A stretch of DNA of 64,000 nt from Norana najaformis (Eukaryota; Annelida; Clitellata; Crassiclitellata; Hormogastridae): contig OZ029916.1 of NCBI GenBank assembly GCA_964023275.1, positions 44,864,080 to 44,928,079 on the forward strand, given 5' to 3'. Position numbers and translations under genes: made by a program. Positions within the stretch are counted from its first letter, which is position 1. The number at the start of each line of letters is the position of its first letter. Positions 20,806 to 36,977 of the stretch are shown here, piece after piece. Under the pieces are notes generated by a model, which was not told the origin of the DNA, made no database searches, and saw only the letters and a program-made list of their open reading frames with translations.

Positions 20806-21344
20806 AGCTGCCCTTGTCCTCGGTGAATCTACCTCTGTCTTCAGTAGATCTGCTCTTGTCGCGGTATCTATAGTCAAAGATATCTAGCCACACTACAATT
20901 TGCGTTACCAGATATTACTTCTAAACGAGCGTGGCTTTAACAATCAAACCACAGACTGAGTGGCTGATGGACTGCGGTACTTCGCAAGTTGTTTGAACAG
21001 GAAATCACGCTGGTCTAAAGAGTTAAAAAAGACAGAAGACTTCATACAAGTATGACGCATTAGTTCCGAGTTGTGTCGTTCATCGACTGCGGTAGGCCCC
21101 CTAGTGTGGTGACGGCAACGATTATGACGGCTCTCATTAATGCAGATCCGACTCAGACCGTAACGAATGCAACTTTTTAATTGATAATATTGCAATTAAT
21201 TTTTTCCCTGTTTACCAAAACTATTGCCCATTGACATTCAGTGTACCGAAGAATACAAAAACAGGGAAAGGGTCAGCGACTCGTGACGGTTTTTTCTGAA
21301 TAGACCGGATATCAGGAAGTGTTTTATTCCGAAAGGAGTTGTAC
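20806..21344. other. Unassigned spacer
   Basis: No gene or repeat recognised. Confidence 0.4.
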
Positions 21345-21440
21345 AAATATTCATTCGTTTATTTGTTCGTTCATTGATTCATTCGTTCATTCATCCATTC
21401 ATCAAGTCCGTCAGTCCATCAATCCAAGCATGCATCCCTC
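21345..21440. repeat. (CATT)n microsatellite
   Basis: Degenerate TTCATTCG and CATT tetramers. Confidence 0.75.
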
Positions 21441-21454
21441 CCTTCGTTTATTAT

Positions 21455-21640
21455 TATTCTGCATTTATTAAGAGACCCTATCAGTGACTAAGTATCAATC
21501 GATGGCGCTGAGCAGTTGTGAGTGAAAGACTTGCTCAAGGTCCCTACACAGTAGCAGCCTCAGGGGAGGAGGCTCGAACCCGTATTCTCCCCGTTATAAG
21601 CCAAGCGCTCTAATCAATCAGTTATACCGTGCCCCATAAT
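21455..21640 (-). mobile_element. SINE-3 copy, tRNA-derived
   Basis: The minus strand reads TTAGAGCGCTTGGCTTATAA and ACGGGTTCGAGCCTC (B box), then GGGACCTTGAGCAAGTC and a 3' end GCATTTATT-type tail. Same family as 24711. Confidence 0.8.
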
Positions 21641-21960
21641 TTGTTCATCCATCCATCCATCCATCCATCCATGAGTTCATCCAATCATTCACCCATCCAT
21701 CCATATAACACGTATAATTATGCTGCCTAGATCCATCCACCCATCCACACATCCATCCATCCAATCATTCACCCATCCATCTAACACATATAATTACGCT
21801 TCTTAGATCTATCCATCCATCCATCCATCCATTTATCCATCCATCCATCAATCAATCAATCAATCCATCCATCCACCCATTCACCCAACCAACCACCCAC
21901 CCATCCATCCATCCAACAATGCCCATCAATTCACGTATGCATCCATCCATTCATTCCAGC
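21641..21960. repeat. (CATC)n array with duplicated ~70-bp block
   Basis: CCAT/CATC tetramers. The block AATCATTCACCCATCCATC...TAGATCTATCC occurs at about 21690 and 21762. Confidence 0.85.
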
Positions 21961-23074
21961 ACGCAAACACGACTATACACCAATCAACCAACGCTACACC
22001 CATCAACCTCCAAACCCGTGTTGTTACTCAATGACCGACCCTAAACATGGCCTGACAATCTACATGAAATGCTAACCGGGCTCAATATTGCTTAAATTAA
22101 CTTCGTCCATAAGTGTTGTATCAACGCAACGAAGCAGCCACACTTTACGTTCGTACAGAACAAAACCATTGCTCGAAATTCAGTAAACAGCTCTGGAAAT
22201 CGCATTAAATTTGAACTCGGAAAATTTTTTGATGGATGGATAACGGAAGTCAGGATCAACAACGAACCAGTCGCCGAATGCTTCACAGACATCGTATAGG
22301 ATCTAGGAATCATAACTGTCCATCATGCATAGGCCTACACAACGCTTTGCATAGACCTATTAAGCAAAGCTTTGCATAGGCCTAAACACGGGGTTTCTAT
22401 AGATATGAGGAGCTTTTGTATTGACCTACATGTATAACGCATTGAAAGATCGATCAGCATAAAACGCGTGCAAGTGCAATCATGGCTGCACGCAAGAACC
22501 CACGCACTGGGAATAGCAGATCAACTTAGAATAGCTACTCGCACTTGAGGTGCTTGCGTGTTTGATGCAAAAACGCAAATGCTTCAGAACACAGCAGAGG
22601 TCTTAGTTTCAGCCTCACAAACACTAGTCCATGAGCATTTGTGGAACAGCTGCTGTGGTTTCCAACCAACCAGACACCACTCGATAACTAAAAGGCGACC
22701 CTAAGTGTCTGCCTTCTGGCTACTTCTTTCGTTGGTGTGTCTAAAGACCCCTTCGTATCGAAATGTTGGGTCACAATAATTGTTTGTGAAAACGAAAAAT
22801 GACATCTTTATTCAAGTTTATTAGGTAATGCAATCTTACTAGTCTGACTGTGCTGAAAATTTCATTTCATTCTACATAGCCTGAATCTCCTACTTAGCGT
22901 TTTCTCTACAAATAAAAGGGAATATCTATGAATGCCAAGTCATTTTCAAACAAAACACTGTTAATAATGATTAAAATAGTAATTAAATTTAAACGCGTCT
23001 GTAACCAATTGTTCTTAATTTAATGTCTTTCCCTACACTGTTATTCAGGTCACTGTTAGGCTTATTTGTTCATT
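21961..23074. other. Unassigned spacer
   Basis: Holds a short palindromic cluster near 22325-22385 (TGCATAGGCCTA twice, GCAAAGCTTTGC). No gene seen. Confidence 0.4.
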
Positions 23075-23195
23075 TAGACTGGTTCTCTAAAGCCTAACCA
23101 TTTGACGTCGCCTAGACTGGTTCCCTAACATCTAACCATCTGACATTAATTTAGGCCGGTTCCATGACTTCTAACCACCCGACGTAACCTATGTT
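23075..23195. repeat. Degenerate ~45-bp tandem repeat
   Basis: TAGACTGGTTCTCTAAAGCC, TAGACTGGTTCCCTAACATC and TAGGCCGGTTCCATGACTTC, each followed by TAACCAT/CC and a TGACGT-like block. A fourth weak copy lies near 23338. Confidence 0.65.
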
Positions 23196-23198
23196 CAC

Positions 23199-23335
23199 TT
23201 ACAGGATACTATTCTGTTCTTAATTACACTTAACATCATTAGTGACTTTTAACATCAAGTCTAGCGCAATGAGCGCCACTGATTAGTCTTTGCTTGAAGA
23301 GGCGCTATGCAAATTTAAAATTACAATTACAACCT
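23199..23335 (+). mobile_element. Repeat E copy (L2-tailed retroposon)
   Basis: CAGGATACTATTCTGTTC, ACTTAACATCATTAGTGACT, CAAGTCTAGCGCAATGAGCG, AGAGGCGCTATGCAAATT, then an ATTACAATTACAA tail. Roughly 90% identical to the minus-strand copy at 57731. Confidence 0.75.
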
Positions 23336-23494
23336 TACGCTGGTTCCCAAACTTTAACCCTAACATCACCTACGATTGGTTCTCAAACATTCTCTCCCTA
23401 ACAACGAATATTCTCATGATGCAACTGCAGTTGGCGGCAAAGATGGAAGACTGATTTCTTAGGCGTAGGTCGTGTTACTGCACTATGGAAATTG

Positions 23495-23536
23495 TCCTAC
23501 TATTATTATTGTTGTTGTTATTATTATTATTATTAT

Positions 23537-23631
<95 letters not shown>

Positions 23632-23643
23632 GTACTACTACTG

Positions 23644-23691
<48 letters not shown>

Positions 23692-23736
23692 TTATTATTA
23701 TTATTATTAGTAGTAGTAGTAGTAGTAGTAGTACTG

Positions 23737-23775
<39 letters not shown>

Positions 23776-23815
23776 TTACTACTACTACTACTACTATTAT
23801 TATTATTATGATTTT
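23495..23815. repeat. (ATT)n/(ACT)n compound array
   Basis: ATT and ACT blocks with a TAG block near 23708. Confidence 0.95.
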
Positions 23816-24536
23816 TATTAAGAAAGATGGCAGAGAAAAGTATGGGGGAAATGGGAGTAAGTCAGTAACCTCAGGTTCTATGGACCTATATAGGATCTAT
23901 GGGCAGGAGTGAAATGTATGGGCGAAATTTTTCTCCAGTGGGGATTAGTCTGAAATGGTGAGGTGAAGACAGGATTACTGAAGATAAGCAATCCGAGAAA
24001 TAATAAATTTTAGCTCAGATCTTTTCATAAGCCCCGACAATACATCAGTTGTGACCACAACAGTATCTTGTACTGCCAGACATTGCTGTCAAGACTTTAA
24101 GAGTGGCAAGATTTGGCTTTGAATGTGTGGTAATTCTACAGGATATTGGCACGATGTGAGAGTGGTTGGCCGAGTGGCTGTTGATAGGTATACGTCGAAC
24201 TGCAATGGGGAAGTGCATGCATTAGCGTTGGTTTTGAATGGGACGGTCACGCATGACTGGACGATGAAGATTGAATAGGAACCGAGGCGCTATAATGAGA
24301 TCGATTGAATGGTTACAGGTCAATGCACAGAATTATATGCGCGCAAACAGCGACACATACGAAGAAATGTCCTGCTGGGAGATTTAAAGAGATAAAACCC
24401 AGAATGAAGTACGGAGAAATAACGACACAGACGGAGGAACATCGTGGCAGATTTAAAGAGATCAGTTGCGGGAATAAAGAGAATAGATAAATAAATATTA
24501 CTGGGAAAGACTGGTTGCATAAGACTGTAAAACAAG
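23816..24536. other. Unassigned spacer
   Basis: No gene recognised. GCAGATTTAAAGAGAT-like words recur near 24384 and 24448. Confidence 0.4.
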
Positions 24537-24700
24537 AGAAAGAGAGAAAGGGGAGAGAGAAACAGTGAGAGAGAGACAGAGACAGAGAGACAGAGAAACA
24601 GAGAAACAGAGAGACAGAGAGACAGAGACAGGGAAAGACAGAGAATGAGATATACAGGCAGAAAGAAAGATACTGAGAGAGAAGAGAGTGTGTGCGAGAG
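24537..24700. repeat. (GAGAGA/GACAGA)n purine-rich array
   Basis: GAGA and GACA units. Confidence 0.85.
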
Positions 24701-24710
24701 ACTGTGAAGC

Positions 24711-24890
24711 CGGTAGCCTATTGGTTAGAGGAGCGCTCGGCCAGTAACGCGGAGAGTACGGGTTCTAGTTTCTCTCCCCTTAGACGGTTTACTTTGTAGG
24801 GACCTTGAGCAAGTCCTTCACTCGCAATTGCTCAGCGCCAGCGATTGATGCTGAGTCATTAGATAGTGGCGCCTAATAAATGAAAAATAA
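24711..24890 (+). mobile_element. SINE-3 copy, near full length
   Basis: tRNA-like head GGTAGCCTATTGGTTAGAGG (A box) and ACGGGTTCTAGTTTC (B box), then GGGACCTTGAGCAAGTCC, TTGATGCTGAGTCATTAG and TAGTGGCGCCTAATAAATG plus an A-rich tail. Confidence 0.85.
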
Positions 24891-25205
24891 AAAAGATAAA
24901 ACAAAAGCCTTAAAAGAGAGGAGAAGGGAACGAGAAAGGAAGAAAGGAAGAGAGAAAAGAAGAAAGGAAGATTGTAAAGAAAATGGAGTGAAAAAAAGAA
25001 AAAGGAAGAAAGAATTAAACAAAGTCCAAGAGAGCGTGAGAATGGACTGGAAAGAAGAACGAACCAAAGAAACAAAGAAAACAACTAATAATAAATCTAA
25101 CTACTACTACTACAACTACCACCACCACTACTACCACTACCACTACTACTACCACTACCACTACTACTACTACCACTATTACTACTACTACTACTAAGAG
25201 AAAGA
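24891..25205. repeat. Purine-rich tract and (CTA/CCA)n array
   Basis: A/G-rich 24890-25095, then CTA/CCA trinucleotides 25100-25196. A 105-codon Lys-rich open frame here is compositional. Confidence 0.8.
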
Positions 25206-25964
25206 AAGACTATAAAGAAAATAAAAAGAGTGAAAGGAGAGAGAAAATCTCAGCAGAGTAGATGGAGAGATAAATTTGTAGCCCAGTGGCCGTACAGAGC
25301 TACTTTACTACGCAGACGAAATGGTGATTACTGCCGAATGCGTTCTAACACGCCAAAACATCCCCGTCTGATTAGCCCTGTTACGCAAAAGCCAGCAGGC
25401 GTTATTGACAGTGGCCGACAGAGCGCGCTGCTGTAAGCCACGCCCACACCTGCAGACTAAGTTCTTTGAGAAGCGTCCACCCCATAGACTGCGATCGCCA
25501 CCCTCATAATGGGGTCAGCGGCGTCGGTGCTGGCCCCTGCCTGGTAGCGGGCCACTGTGGGCGTACCTAGCAACTACCAGGCAACCGTGTTCCGTAGGGG
25601 AACAGCTGCGACAATGGGCTTCTTTGGAACGGAAGCTTCGAGGATTGCATTTACTGATTGCGGATTTTGAAAGCAGTGTTATTTGGAAGAACTTGGATCG
25701 GGATTAGAGAAGGCTAGATACGTAAGTACGTTTACCTTCCATTTCCGAAAAGTAATTGCTGGCATACAGTATAATGTGGCCAATGATGTATGGCAACTTC
25801 AGGCACTAATGTAGACCTATGTACGCAGTTATCTGGAACATTTGTGTCTTGTCTTGTCTTCAACCGTCGTCGAGCCGAGGATTGGCTGCACTTTTTTAGG
25901 CTATTAATCCTTTTGCACCTCGACAAGTAATCATTGATGTCTACCTACATTAATGTAGTCATTG
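25206..25964 (+). other. Spacer with a possible 5' untranslated exon
   Basis: GC-richer stretch around 25430-25721 ending in a strong donor context (GATAC|GTAAGTACG at 25721/25722). It could be a leader exon of the CARD gene, whose first coding exon has an acceptor just before its ATG. No other support. Confidence 0.25.
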
Positions 25965-26068
25965 ATCTCTGCCTATTGATTTTGTTTTGACTGAGCGCCT
26001 GTGAATAAGCTGGTTCCCGCGATTTAGCTTTCGTTTGGCGCTGTAGAAATCTCGAGCTTACGATCTAC
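25965..26068 (+). mobile_element. SINE-1 fragment (3' half)
   Basis: GACTGAGCGCCTGTGAATAA, GCTGGTTCCCGCGATTTAGC, TTTGGCGCTGTAGAAATC and TCGAGCTTACGAT. 5'-truncated. Confidence 0.8.
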
Positions 26069-27218
26069 CTGGATATTCTATGGCCCCATGTTGTCATTTG
26101 TACCCTGTGATCTCAGAGAAAATTTCCTATGTAAGCGCGCACTCAAAACATGCTGACCAAGCAGCGCAATGCCACGCTGACACTCATGAAATCATGGAAT
26201 CGCGAAGGGTGGAGTTAAATTATTCCCCAAAATATTGTGTGTTTACTGTTTAGTTATTCGTATATTCTAAATTGGCATTTTAATGTGTGATACGATATTA
26301 CAAGTTCTTGTGATATGATATTATAAGTTCTAGTGATATGTTATGCAGAGTTATGTTATGCAGAGTTATGTTATGATATGTTTTTATCATGTTGTGTTAT
26401 GGTGTAGCACGGTATGTTTTGGGTGATTGTGTTTGCAATGGCTTCGCACAGCCGGCGCATGCGCATTGTATGCATATTCGTAGTCCTATAATTATGTGTA
26501 TTTTCAGTTACGAGTATCGATCGTTTGCTTGATAAGACATTTGGCGCCAGTCAACAAACATCGTCATGGGATTTATTTGGCGCTACGATATAAAGCTCAA
26601 GCAAATCGCTGGTCAACATGCACTCTAACGAGCAAACAATTTCCAGAGTGTTGAGTGTAGAAAGAGCCCTGATTGGTCCTGTTCTTTAGAGGCCAATGCG
26701 TGCAAACAGCGTGTTATGTACAAATGTATGCATGTCTGTGTGTACAAGTATATGCATACTTGTACAAACACACAGTCTTCTATGGCTTCAGATGTGGCTG
26801 ACGAATCGGTCTCTGTTAGCTCCATCACGTGACGCTGACAATAAACAATGTCATTGTAAATTGATTCTTTGTGCTCCTTTTATCAATTGAGAAATACAGG
26901 AAAACTATGCACGTGTTTAAGTCACTTTGTAACAGAAAAACGATCTTTAAATGACCCATCGATAACAGCAAAGCTTGACGTATCACTGTTGAACCCATTG
27001 ACCCACACCACGCGTATACGATTCCTCGCTCAGCCGATGGACATATGGCGTGTTAACAAATGTCTTACTTACTTACTTACTTACTTACAAACTTACGTCA
27101 GTCATAACCAAATATAACAAAGCTTATAGGGCAGTGAGGTCACCATAGCCTAACTTCTGTTTTTTTCCGATTTATTGGACTTCAATTGGGCTTCTTCAGT
27201 GGATTACGCTGATCTTCT
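26069..27218. other. Unassigned spacer
   Basis: Only short repeats: GAGTTATGTTATGCA near 26340 and (CTTA)n at 27062-27088. No gene seen. Confidence 0.4.
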
Positions 27219-27219
27219 G

Positions 27220-27560
27220 ACTGACTGACTGACTGAATCACTGACTCACTGATTGACTCACTCACTCACTCACTCACTCATTCACTCACTCACTCACTCA
27301 CACACTCACTCACGCACGCACCCACCCACCCATCCACTCAATGACTCACTCACTCACTCACCCATTCACTCACTCACTCACTCACTCATACACTCACTCA
27401 CTCACGCACGCACCCACCCACCCACCCACCCATCCACTCAATCAATCAATCAACGAACCAATCAGTCAATCAATTAATCAATCAATCAATCAATCAATAG
27501 CCAAATAATCCATCAGCCAATGAACCAGCCAGTCGATAATCAACTCAGTCAGTCCATCAT
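27220..27560. repeat. (CACT)n/(CACC)n/(CAAT)n array
   Basis: Tetranucleotide blocks. A block with GCACGCACCCACCC-like sequence occurs twice (27310 and 27406). It ends 25 bp before the CARD gene's first coding exon. Confidence 0.9.
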
Positions 27561-27592
27561 TTGTCTGATTTCTAAAATTTTCAGATCAGAAG

Positions 27593-31116
<3,524 letters not shown>

Positions 31117-31208
31117 TCGATCGAGCGATAGATTTCAGAAAGAGAGAAGAAAGGAAGAAAGAAGGAAAGCATATGTGCTGTTTAGAAATCGTTTTCGTAG
31201 TTTGGAAG

Positions 31209-31336
31209 GAGGCTAAAACATGCATATTCATAAGTAAATGAGGCTAAACATGCATATTCATAAGTAAATGAGGCTAAACATGCATATTCATAAGTAAATG
31301 AGGCTAAACATGCATATTCATAAGTAAATGCATACA
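31209..31336. repeat. 30-bp tandem repeat, 4 units
   Basis: GGCTAAACATGCATATTCAT plus AAGTAAATGA; nearly identical units, 93 bp after the CARD gene stop and so possibly in its 3' UTR. Confidence 0.9.
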
Positions 31337-31894
31337 TGCATATATATATATATAATACATATATTAATGTATGTAAAGGCAGAAGCAAGAAAGATAGCAG
31401 TTGTTATTTAGAACGCATTTTCATATTTAGGAAGGAAACAACAGCATGGATATCTATATATAAGTGCATATATATGCATGCAATATATGCATACATTTAT
31501 ATTTATAAGAGGCTAAGTAGCCGCGGTCCCTGGTCCATTTAGTACAGTTGAGTGGAGTAGGAAGGGAAGAAGGTGAAATGGGTGGCAAAACAGAAGGTTC
31601 CACAGAAGGTACATTTGGCCGAACTGGCGCACAGATGCTGGGCGCGAAATAGTCTAGAAATGTATGTATGTGTGTATGTATTTATTAGAAATGTATGTGA
31701 TGTATGTAGTATTGTATCTATTCACCTAGATTTCACTTCACGAGCCTTTATTTCATTACATGTTAATGCGTATTATTTCTCTTTTACTTTCAATATTCGT
31801 TCATTCGTTTTTTTCATTTTATGGTTTCAATTCATTCATTCTTCTCTCTTTCTTCATCGATCGATTTTATCTCTTTAGTTTTTTCCTGCCTGCC
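31337..31894. other. Unassigned spacer
   Basis: TA and TGCATA runs near 31340-31500. No gene seen. Confidence 0.4.
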
Positions 31895-32535
31895 TGTTTC
31901 CTATGTATGTGTATATGTATATATGTATGCATGTATGCATGTATGCATGTATGTATGCATGTATGTATGCATGTATGTATGTATGCATGAATGTATGTGT
32001 GTATGTATGTATGTACATATATGAATATAAATGTATGTATGTATGTATGTATGTATGTACATAAATGAATATAAATGTATGCATGTATGCATGTATGTAT
32101 GCATGTATGTATGTATGCATGAATGTATGTATGTATGTACATATATGAATATAAATGTATGTATATATGTATGTATGCATGTATGTACATGTATGAGTAT
32201 AAATAAATGTATATATATGTATGTATGTATGTATGTACATGTATGAGTATAAATGTATGTGTATATATGTGTGTATGTATGCATGGGTGTATGTATGTAG
32301 GTATGTAAGTATATGTATATATCTTTATGTTGTGTGTCTGCATGTATGCAATAAATGTATGTACGTAAGTACGTACTTACATATGTACGTTAATAGGTAT
32401 GTATATATATATGTGTGTGTAGGTACGTGAGTATCTATGAACGTACTTACGTACGTACGTATGTATCTATGTATGAATGTATATATGTATGTATTTGTAT
32501 GTATTTATGTATGTGTGTATGTATCTATGTACTTT
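31895..32535. repeat. (TATG)n array with recurring interruption
   Basis: TATG units with GTACATATATGAATATAAAT-type interruptions about every 45-80 bp (near 32011, 32057, 32135, 32185, 32236). Long Tyr/His/Ile open frames are artefacts. Confidence 0.9.
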
Positions 32536-32539
32536 GAAT

Positions 32540-32677
32540 CATGATATTTTGTTGAGCAAACTTGCGCACTGTCGTAGCAGAGAAGTAAAGTGATCGTTGT
32601 TGTTATATAACCCCAGCCATGGAGCACATTATGTCCTCTTAAAAGGTCATCGGTGAAGCCACAAAACTATTCGACAT
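32540..32677. other. Unassigned spacer
   Basis: Nothing recognised. Confidence 0.4.
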
Positions 32678-32880
32678 GGAGTTCTCCAAGACTCCATATT
32701 AGAGACATTACTCTATGCAAATGATTTACCATTAGTTACCATTTAATCTAGACTAATGTTATTTGCTGATGTAGTAATGTCTTTTTCTGATAAATCTGTT
32801 GATTCCATTGAAGAGAAACTAAAATTAATTAATACCGATATGGTTTAAGGCTAATCAATTAATTGTTACTCGATTTAGAT
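32678..32880 (+). pseudogene. Degenerate reverse-transcriptase remnant
   Basis: In one frame the DNA reads GVLQDSILETLLYANDLP, a stop, then SRLMLFADVVMSFSDKSV and DSIEEKLKLINTDMV. This matches the G-x-PQGSILGPLLF...INDLP and LFADD blocks of non-LTR RTs, with the second catalytic Asp changed (FADV) and an in-frame stop. AT-rich and older than LINE-A. Confidence 0.65.
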
Positions 32881-33790
32881 GCGTTATTAATTGTGGCTCA
32901 GATGTGATGGATGGCTCCGGGAGATGTGAGCGAATGCGCGCCTTGAGAGTTCAAACGTTGATTGGCAGGTAGATGACTACATAGGTTTGTGTGTATATGT
33001 CTGTTTGTAAATAGATTTTTGTTAGTTCGTAGTTATTTGTCGCCAAGGTGGTTACTGTTGACCGGTTTAGGTAGAGACTGTGCATACATACGTGACAATA
33101 TTTGTTGTTTTAAAAAGGTAAATTTGAATAAAATAAGAAAAGAAACAGCGTTTTATTTGATATTGAGATAGACCGTGTCATTTCGTGCTGAAGAATATAG
33201 GTAGCTTTTATGGCAGTGATGTTTATCATAAAGATTTAGGACCTACATCAAATTTAGGCTATTTAGACCTCACTGCAAACCTGCGCCTGCCGTACTTTAA
33301 AATTGTCATAATTAATACAGAAATAATTAATAAGGCACTAATACAAACTCTATCTTCCAAATTTCTACCAAAAACAAATGAAAGTATTACAACTTTTGGG
33401 CAGTAAAAGGATCGACGGAAATAATAAATTAATAATTAATGTTATAATTGGCCTAATATTAACTGTCTTTTATAACCTGTTAATGAAACTGATGACCTAG
33501 GACAACATCTTATAGTGAACAAAACCATTAAAATAATTGAGGCCATAACTGTTCTTGCTGTCGTTGATATTAATGTCGGTATAACATTATTACCGTCAAT
33601 ATTTATAACAGTATCTATTTGTACTGTAAGTTAATATAAAAGGACGGTTTATATCAAGAATTGGCAGAAGCTGGTACATTTTTATAGTATTTTCATTATC
33701 CGTTTACATTAGAATTACATCGAATTACATCTTTATGCATTGGTATAGCGCTCGGCTTGTAACGCTAATCACCTTCGTTATGATGAAGAA
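32881..33790. other. AT-rich spacer
   Basis: No gene or recognised repeat. Could be more decayed LINE. Confidence 0.4.
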
Positions 33791-33794
33791 ACTA

Positions 33795-33796
33795 CT

Positions 33797-33847
<51 letters not shown>

Positions 33848-33905
33848 GCTGCCACTACCACTTCTACCACTACTACTATCACAACTACAACAACTACTAC
33901 TACGA
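33795..33905. repeat. (CTA)n microsatellite
   Basis: CTA/CCA trinucleotides. Confidence 0.9.
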
Positions 33906-34034
33906 TTGTTCATCGCTATCGATTGATACTTAGTCATCAGAGCGTAGGAGCGTAACACGAGAAGGCTACGACGTTAATACACAGCAGAGAGCATCAAAAA
34001 CCTTCAGCATGTCTAATCATTCGCACAGCTGTAA

Positions 34035-34201
34035 CAGAGGCGTAGCAATATATTGTGCAGGTTGTGCAAAGCACAAGGGCCCACGGGGCCAGGGGCCTCC
34101 TGGGACCCCAATGGGCCAAGGGCCTGTTACTCAATTACTTAAAGCAAAATAGCAAAAGTTCAGTTTGCACAAGGGCCCTCAATAGGCTAGCTACGCCACT
34201 G
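34035..34201. mobile_element. hAT-like MITE, 167 bp
   Basis: Termini CAGAGGCGTAGC and GCTACGCCACTG. Perfect 8-bp target-site duplication AGCTGTAA at 34027-34034 and 34202-34209. Interior rich in GGGCC words and non-coding. Confidence 0.85.
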
Positions 34202-34209
34202 AGCTGTAA

Positions 34210-34564
34210 ATATTAGATAGTCCTACATTATATCTGGTCTATACTGTAAGTCTGTTTGCAAACGTCTTGACAATCAGAATAAGTACTGGCGCTATATAAC
34301 TCTTCAATAATTATATTAGGTCTGTACATTAGTCTATTGGCATCGGCTGTTAACTTTGGGTAATACAGATGACTTTGGGCGTGTTAGATAATATCGTGGA
34401 TGCAAAGATGTAGCCGGGTTGCAGCGGTTGCCGAGTGGTGTCTGCGTTGATCAGCATCTCATTTCTCAGCAGCTAAAGCCGACGAACACGAAATTCACAT
34501 TCAAATTGTTGTCGCGATAAAATATCTTTTAATCGTGTCCTATTTGTCAGACATCTCTCTCAAA
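34210..34564. other. Spacer with one L2-like tail
   Basis: GGCGCTATATAACTCTTC near 34287-34305. Otherwise nothing recognised. Confidence 0.45.
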
Positions 34565-34566
34565 AT

Positions 34567-34568
<2 letters not shown>

Positions 34569-34653
<85 letters not shown>

Positions 34654-34680
34654 CCCGCCTGCCTGCCTGCCTGCCTGTAT
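34569..34680. repeat. (CTGC)n microsatellite
   Basis: About 27 CTGC units with one CCGC. Confidence 0.95.
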
Positions 34681-35068
34681 ATCTACCAGTATGTCCGTCT
34701 TTATATGTTTCTGTTTGTCTGTGTCTTTGTGCCTATGTATGTGTCCGTATGTCTGTCTTTCTGTCTTTCTGTATGTGACTTTGTACACCGGATATGTCTG
34801 TCCTTCTATCTAACTTTCTGGCTGGCTGTGTTTGTATCTCTCAGTATGTCTATCTTCCTTAGTGCTGTTCCTTCGTCCCTTCCTCCCTTCTTCATTCCAC
34901 CCTGCCGCTCTCTCTCTCTCTCTTTCTCTCTCTACCTCTGTCTCTGTCTCTGTCTATCTCTCTCCCTCTCTCTGTCTCTCTGTCTCTGCCTCTCTCTGTC
35001 TCTCTCGCTGTCTCTCTCTCTGTCACTCTCTATCTCTTTCTCTCTATCTCTTTCTCTTTCTCTCTCAT

Positions 35069-35101
<33 letters not shown>

Positions 35102-35102
35102 G

Positions 35103-35145
<43 letters not shown>

Positions 35146-35146
35146 T
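34681..35146. repeat. (CTGT)n and (CT)n pyrimidine-rich array
   Basis: CTGT/CTAT tetramers passing into CT dinucleotides. Confidence 0.85.
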
Positions 35147-35274
35147 GAATTCATTAAGCGAATTCATGGTTGCAGCATAACCTTACTCACACTTGATACA
35201 GCCCGATCTTGCAAACTCATCGAACGCGGGTCTTGCTCGCAACGCGGCGTTGCACAGTTCTCCAGCTCTTGTAT

Positions 35275-35680
<406 letters not shown>

Positions 35681-35681
35681 A

Positions 35682-35875
35682 TTCCATATCTCGCAAGCAA
35701 GACCGTAGGGTAGGAGCTTATTTCCTTTTCTTTAGGCCCTTGAGTCGGCAATGGACGAATTGCAAATCCTGGGCACCGAGCCAGTGTATCGCAGGGCGAC
35801 GTTTACTTCCCAGCTTACACCGATACCAAATTCTACTGCTTGGTGCCAGAGGCACATTGTGCGCAAACAACTAGC
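35682..35875 (-). mobile_element. SINE-2 fragment
   Basis: TTGAGTCGGCAATGGACGAA, CACCGAGCCAGTGTATCGCA and TGCTTGGTGCCAGAGGCAC on the minus strand, directly after the SINE-1 copy. Confidence 0.75.
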
Positions 35876-36319
35876 CATATATAAGGGGAAGAAGAGGAAT
35901 GAGAATAGGATCTACCGAAGGGGAGTGTAGGATCGGAAAGGCAATAAACGAAGTGGGGTTCCGATAGAATACTCACATTTTCAACAGCGCAGTTTCTAGA
36001 AGGCTCTTTGAAAATGCTAGGATAACTAACTAGTGTACTGTGCAATATACTGTAGCGCAGGTAGTTGTCTAAACTCTTAATATAGCGCCTTTTAGGCACA
36101 GCCTACGCAAACCTAAACGAATTAAAATCAGAAAGAAGAAAAAGTTTATCAGAACGTTTATCAATATGTTTATCGATGAGCGCATGAAATTCGTCGGAAG
36201 CACATAGTAGCCTAACTGTCCAGCAGTTTCTCGTGTATTATTATTATTATTATTATTAATAATAATTAAAAATTTCTAGAGCGCCGGTGTCTACTGCACA
36301 AGCATCAACCGATGGCGCA
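35876..36319. other. Spacer with retroposon tail fragments
   Basis: A minus-strand L2-like end (ATATAGCGCCTTTTAGGC near 36080) and (ATT)n at 36235-36258. No gene. Confidence 0.5.
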
Positions 36320-36655
36320 TCAAATTTAATCCGCATTCAGGTCATTGGTAGAAGAAGCAGTTCGATCTGCCAGGACCGCGACTGGTAGAAAGAGTTGGAG
36401 TTCATTGCCCAGTTCAATTCTTTCTGTCAATTCTTTGATGTCATTCAGGTCTAAACTAAAGTTGCATCTCTTCTAACTTGCTTACCAACCGTAGCCTGGC
36501 TTCTGGCTTATCTGAACTATCGGAATTCGACCCGGCTTCTCCAACGGATTGTGATTTTGATTGCAATTTCACTTGAAGAGACCTTCGACTGATGCCTTGG
36601 GCATTATGATAACGGCACTATAGAATTCGTAAGATTAGATTAGATTAGATTAGAT
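36320..36655 (+). pseudogene. LINE-B 3' region
   Basis: Decayed ORF end plus 3' UTR: CGGCTTCTCCAACGGATTG, CTTCGACTGATGCCTTGGG, CATTATGATAACGGCACTAT and four GATTA units. Best-preserved LINE-B 3' end in the window. Confidence 0.8.
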
Positions 36656-36710
36656 ACAAGCCGAGCGCTCTAACCAGTCGGCTATCGTACCCCACCAGGG
36701 AAGACCAGTC
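36656..36710 (-). mobile_element. SINE-3 tRNA-like head fragment
   Basis: AGCCGAGCGCTCTAACCAGT then CGGCTATCGTACCCC: the minus-strand A-box half of SINE-3. Confidence 0.6.
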
Positions 36711-36977
36711 GTGAGGGAGATGACTGGATATCCGCCCTGGTATCCCGAGACTAAGAAAATTAAGTCGCCAACACTACATACTCACAGCTGCCTTTCGGCT
36801 GAACTTATAAGACTGTCAGTCATCTTTTCTAATTAGCTGACGACTTAATTAGAAGCAGTATCTAGCGTTGAGCGATAGGCCTATCTTTTGACTGCGTGGC
36901 CGTTAACGTCGCCCTTACCTCGCTAGTTCAAGGTCTTTATTGGCCACGAGAGTTGGCGATTAGTTTGTTTCAAAAGG
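36711..36977. other. Unassigned spacer
   Basis: Nothing recognised. Confidence 0.4.
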
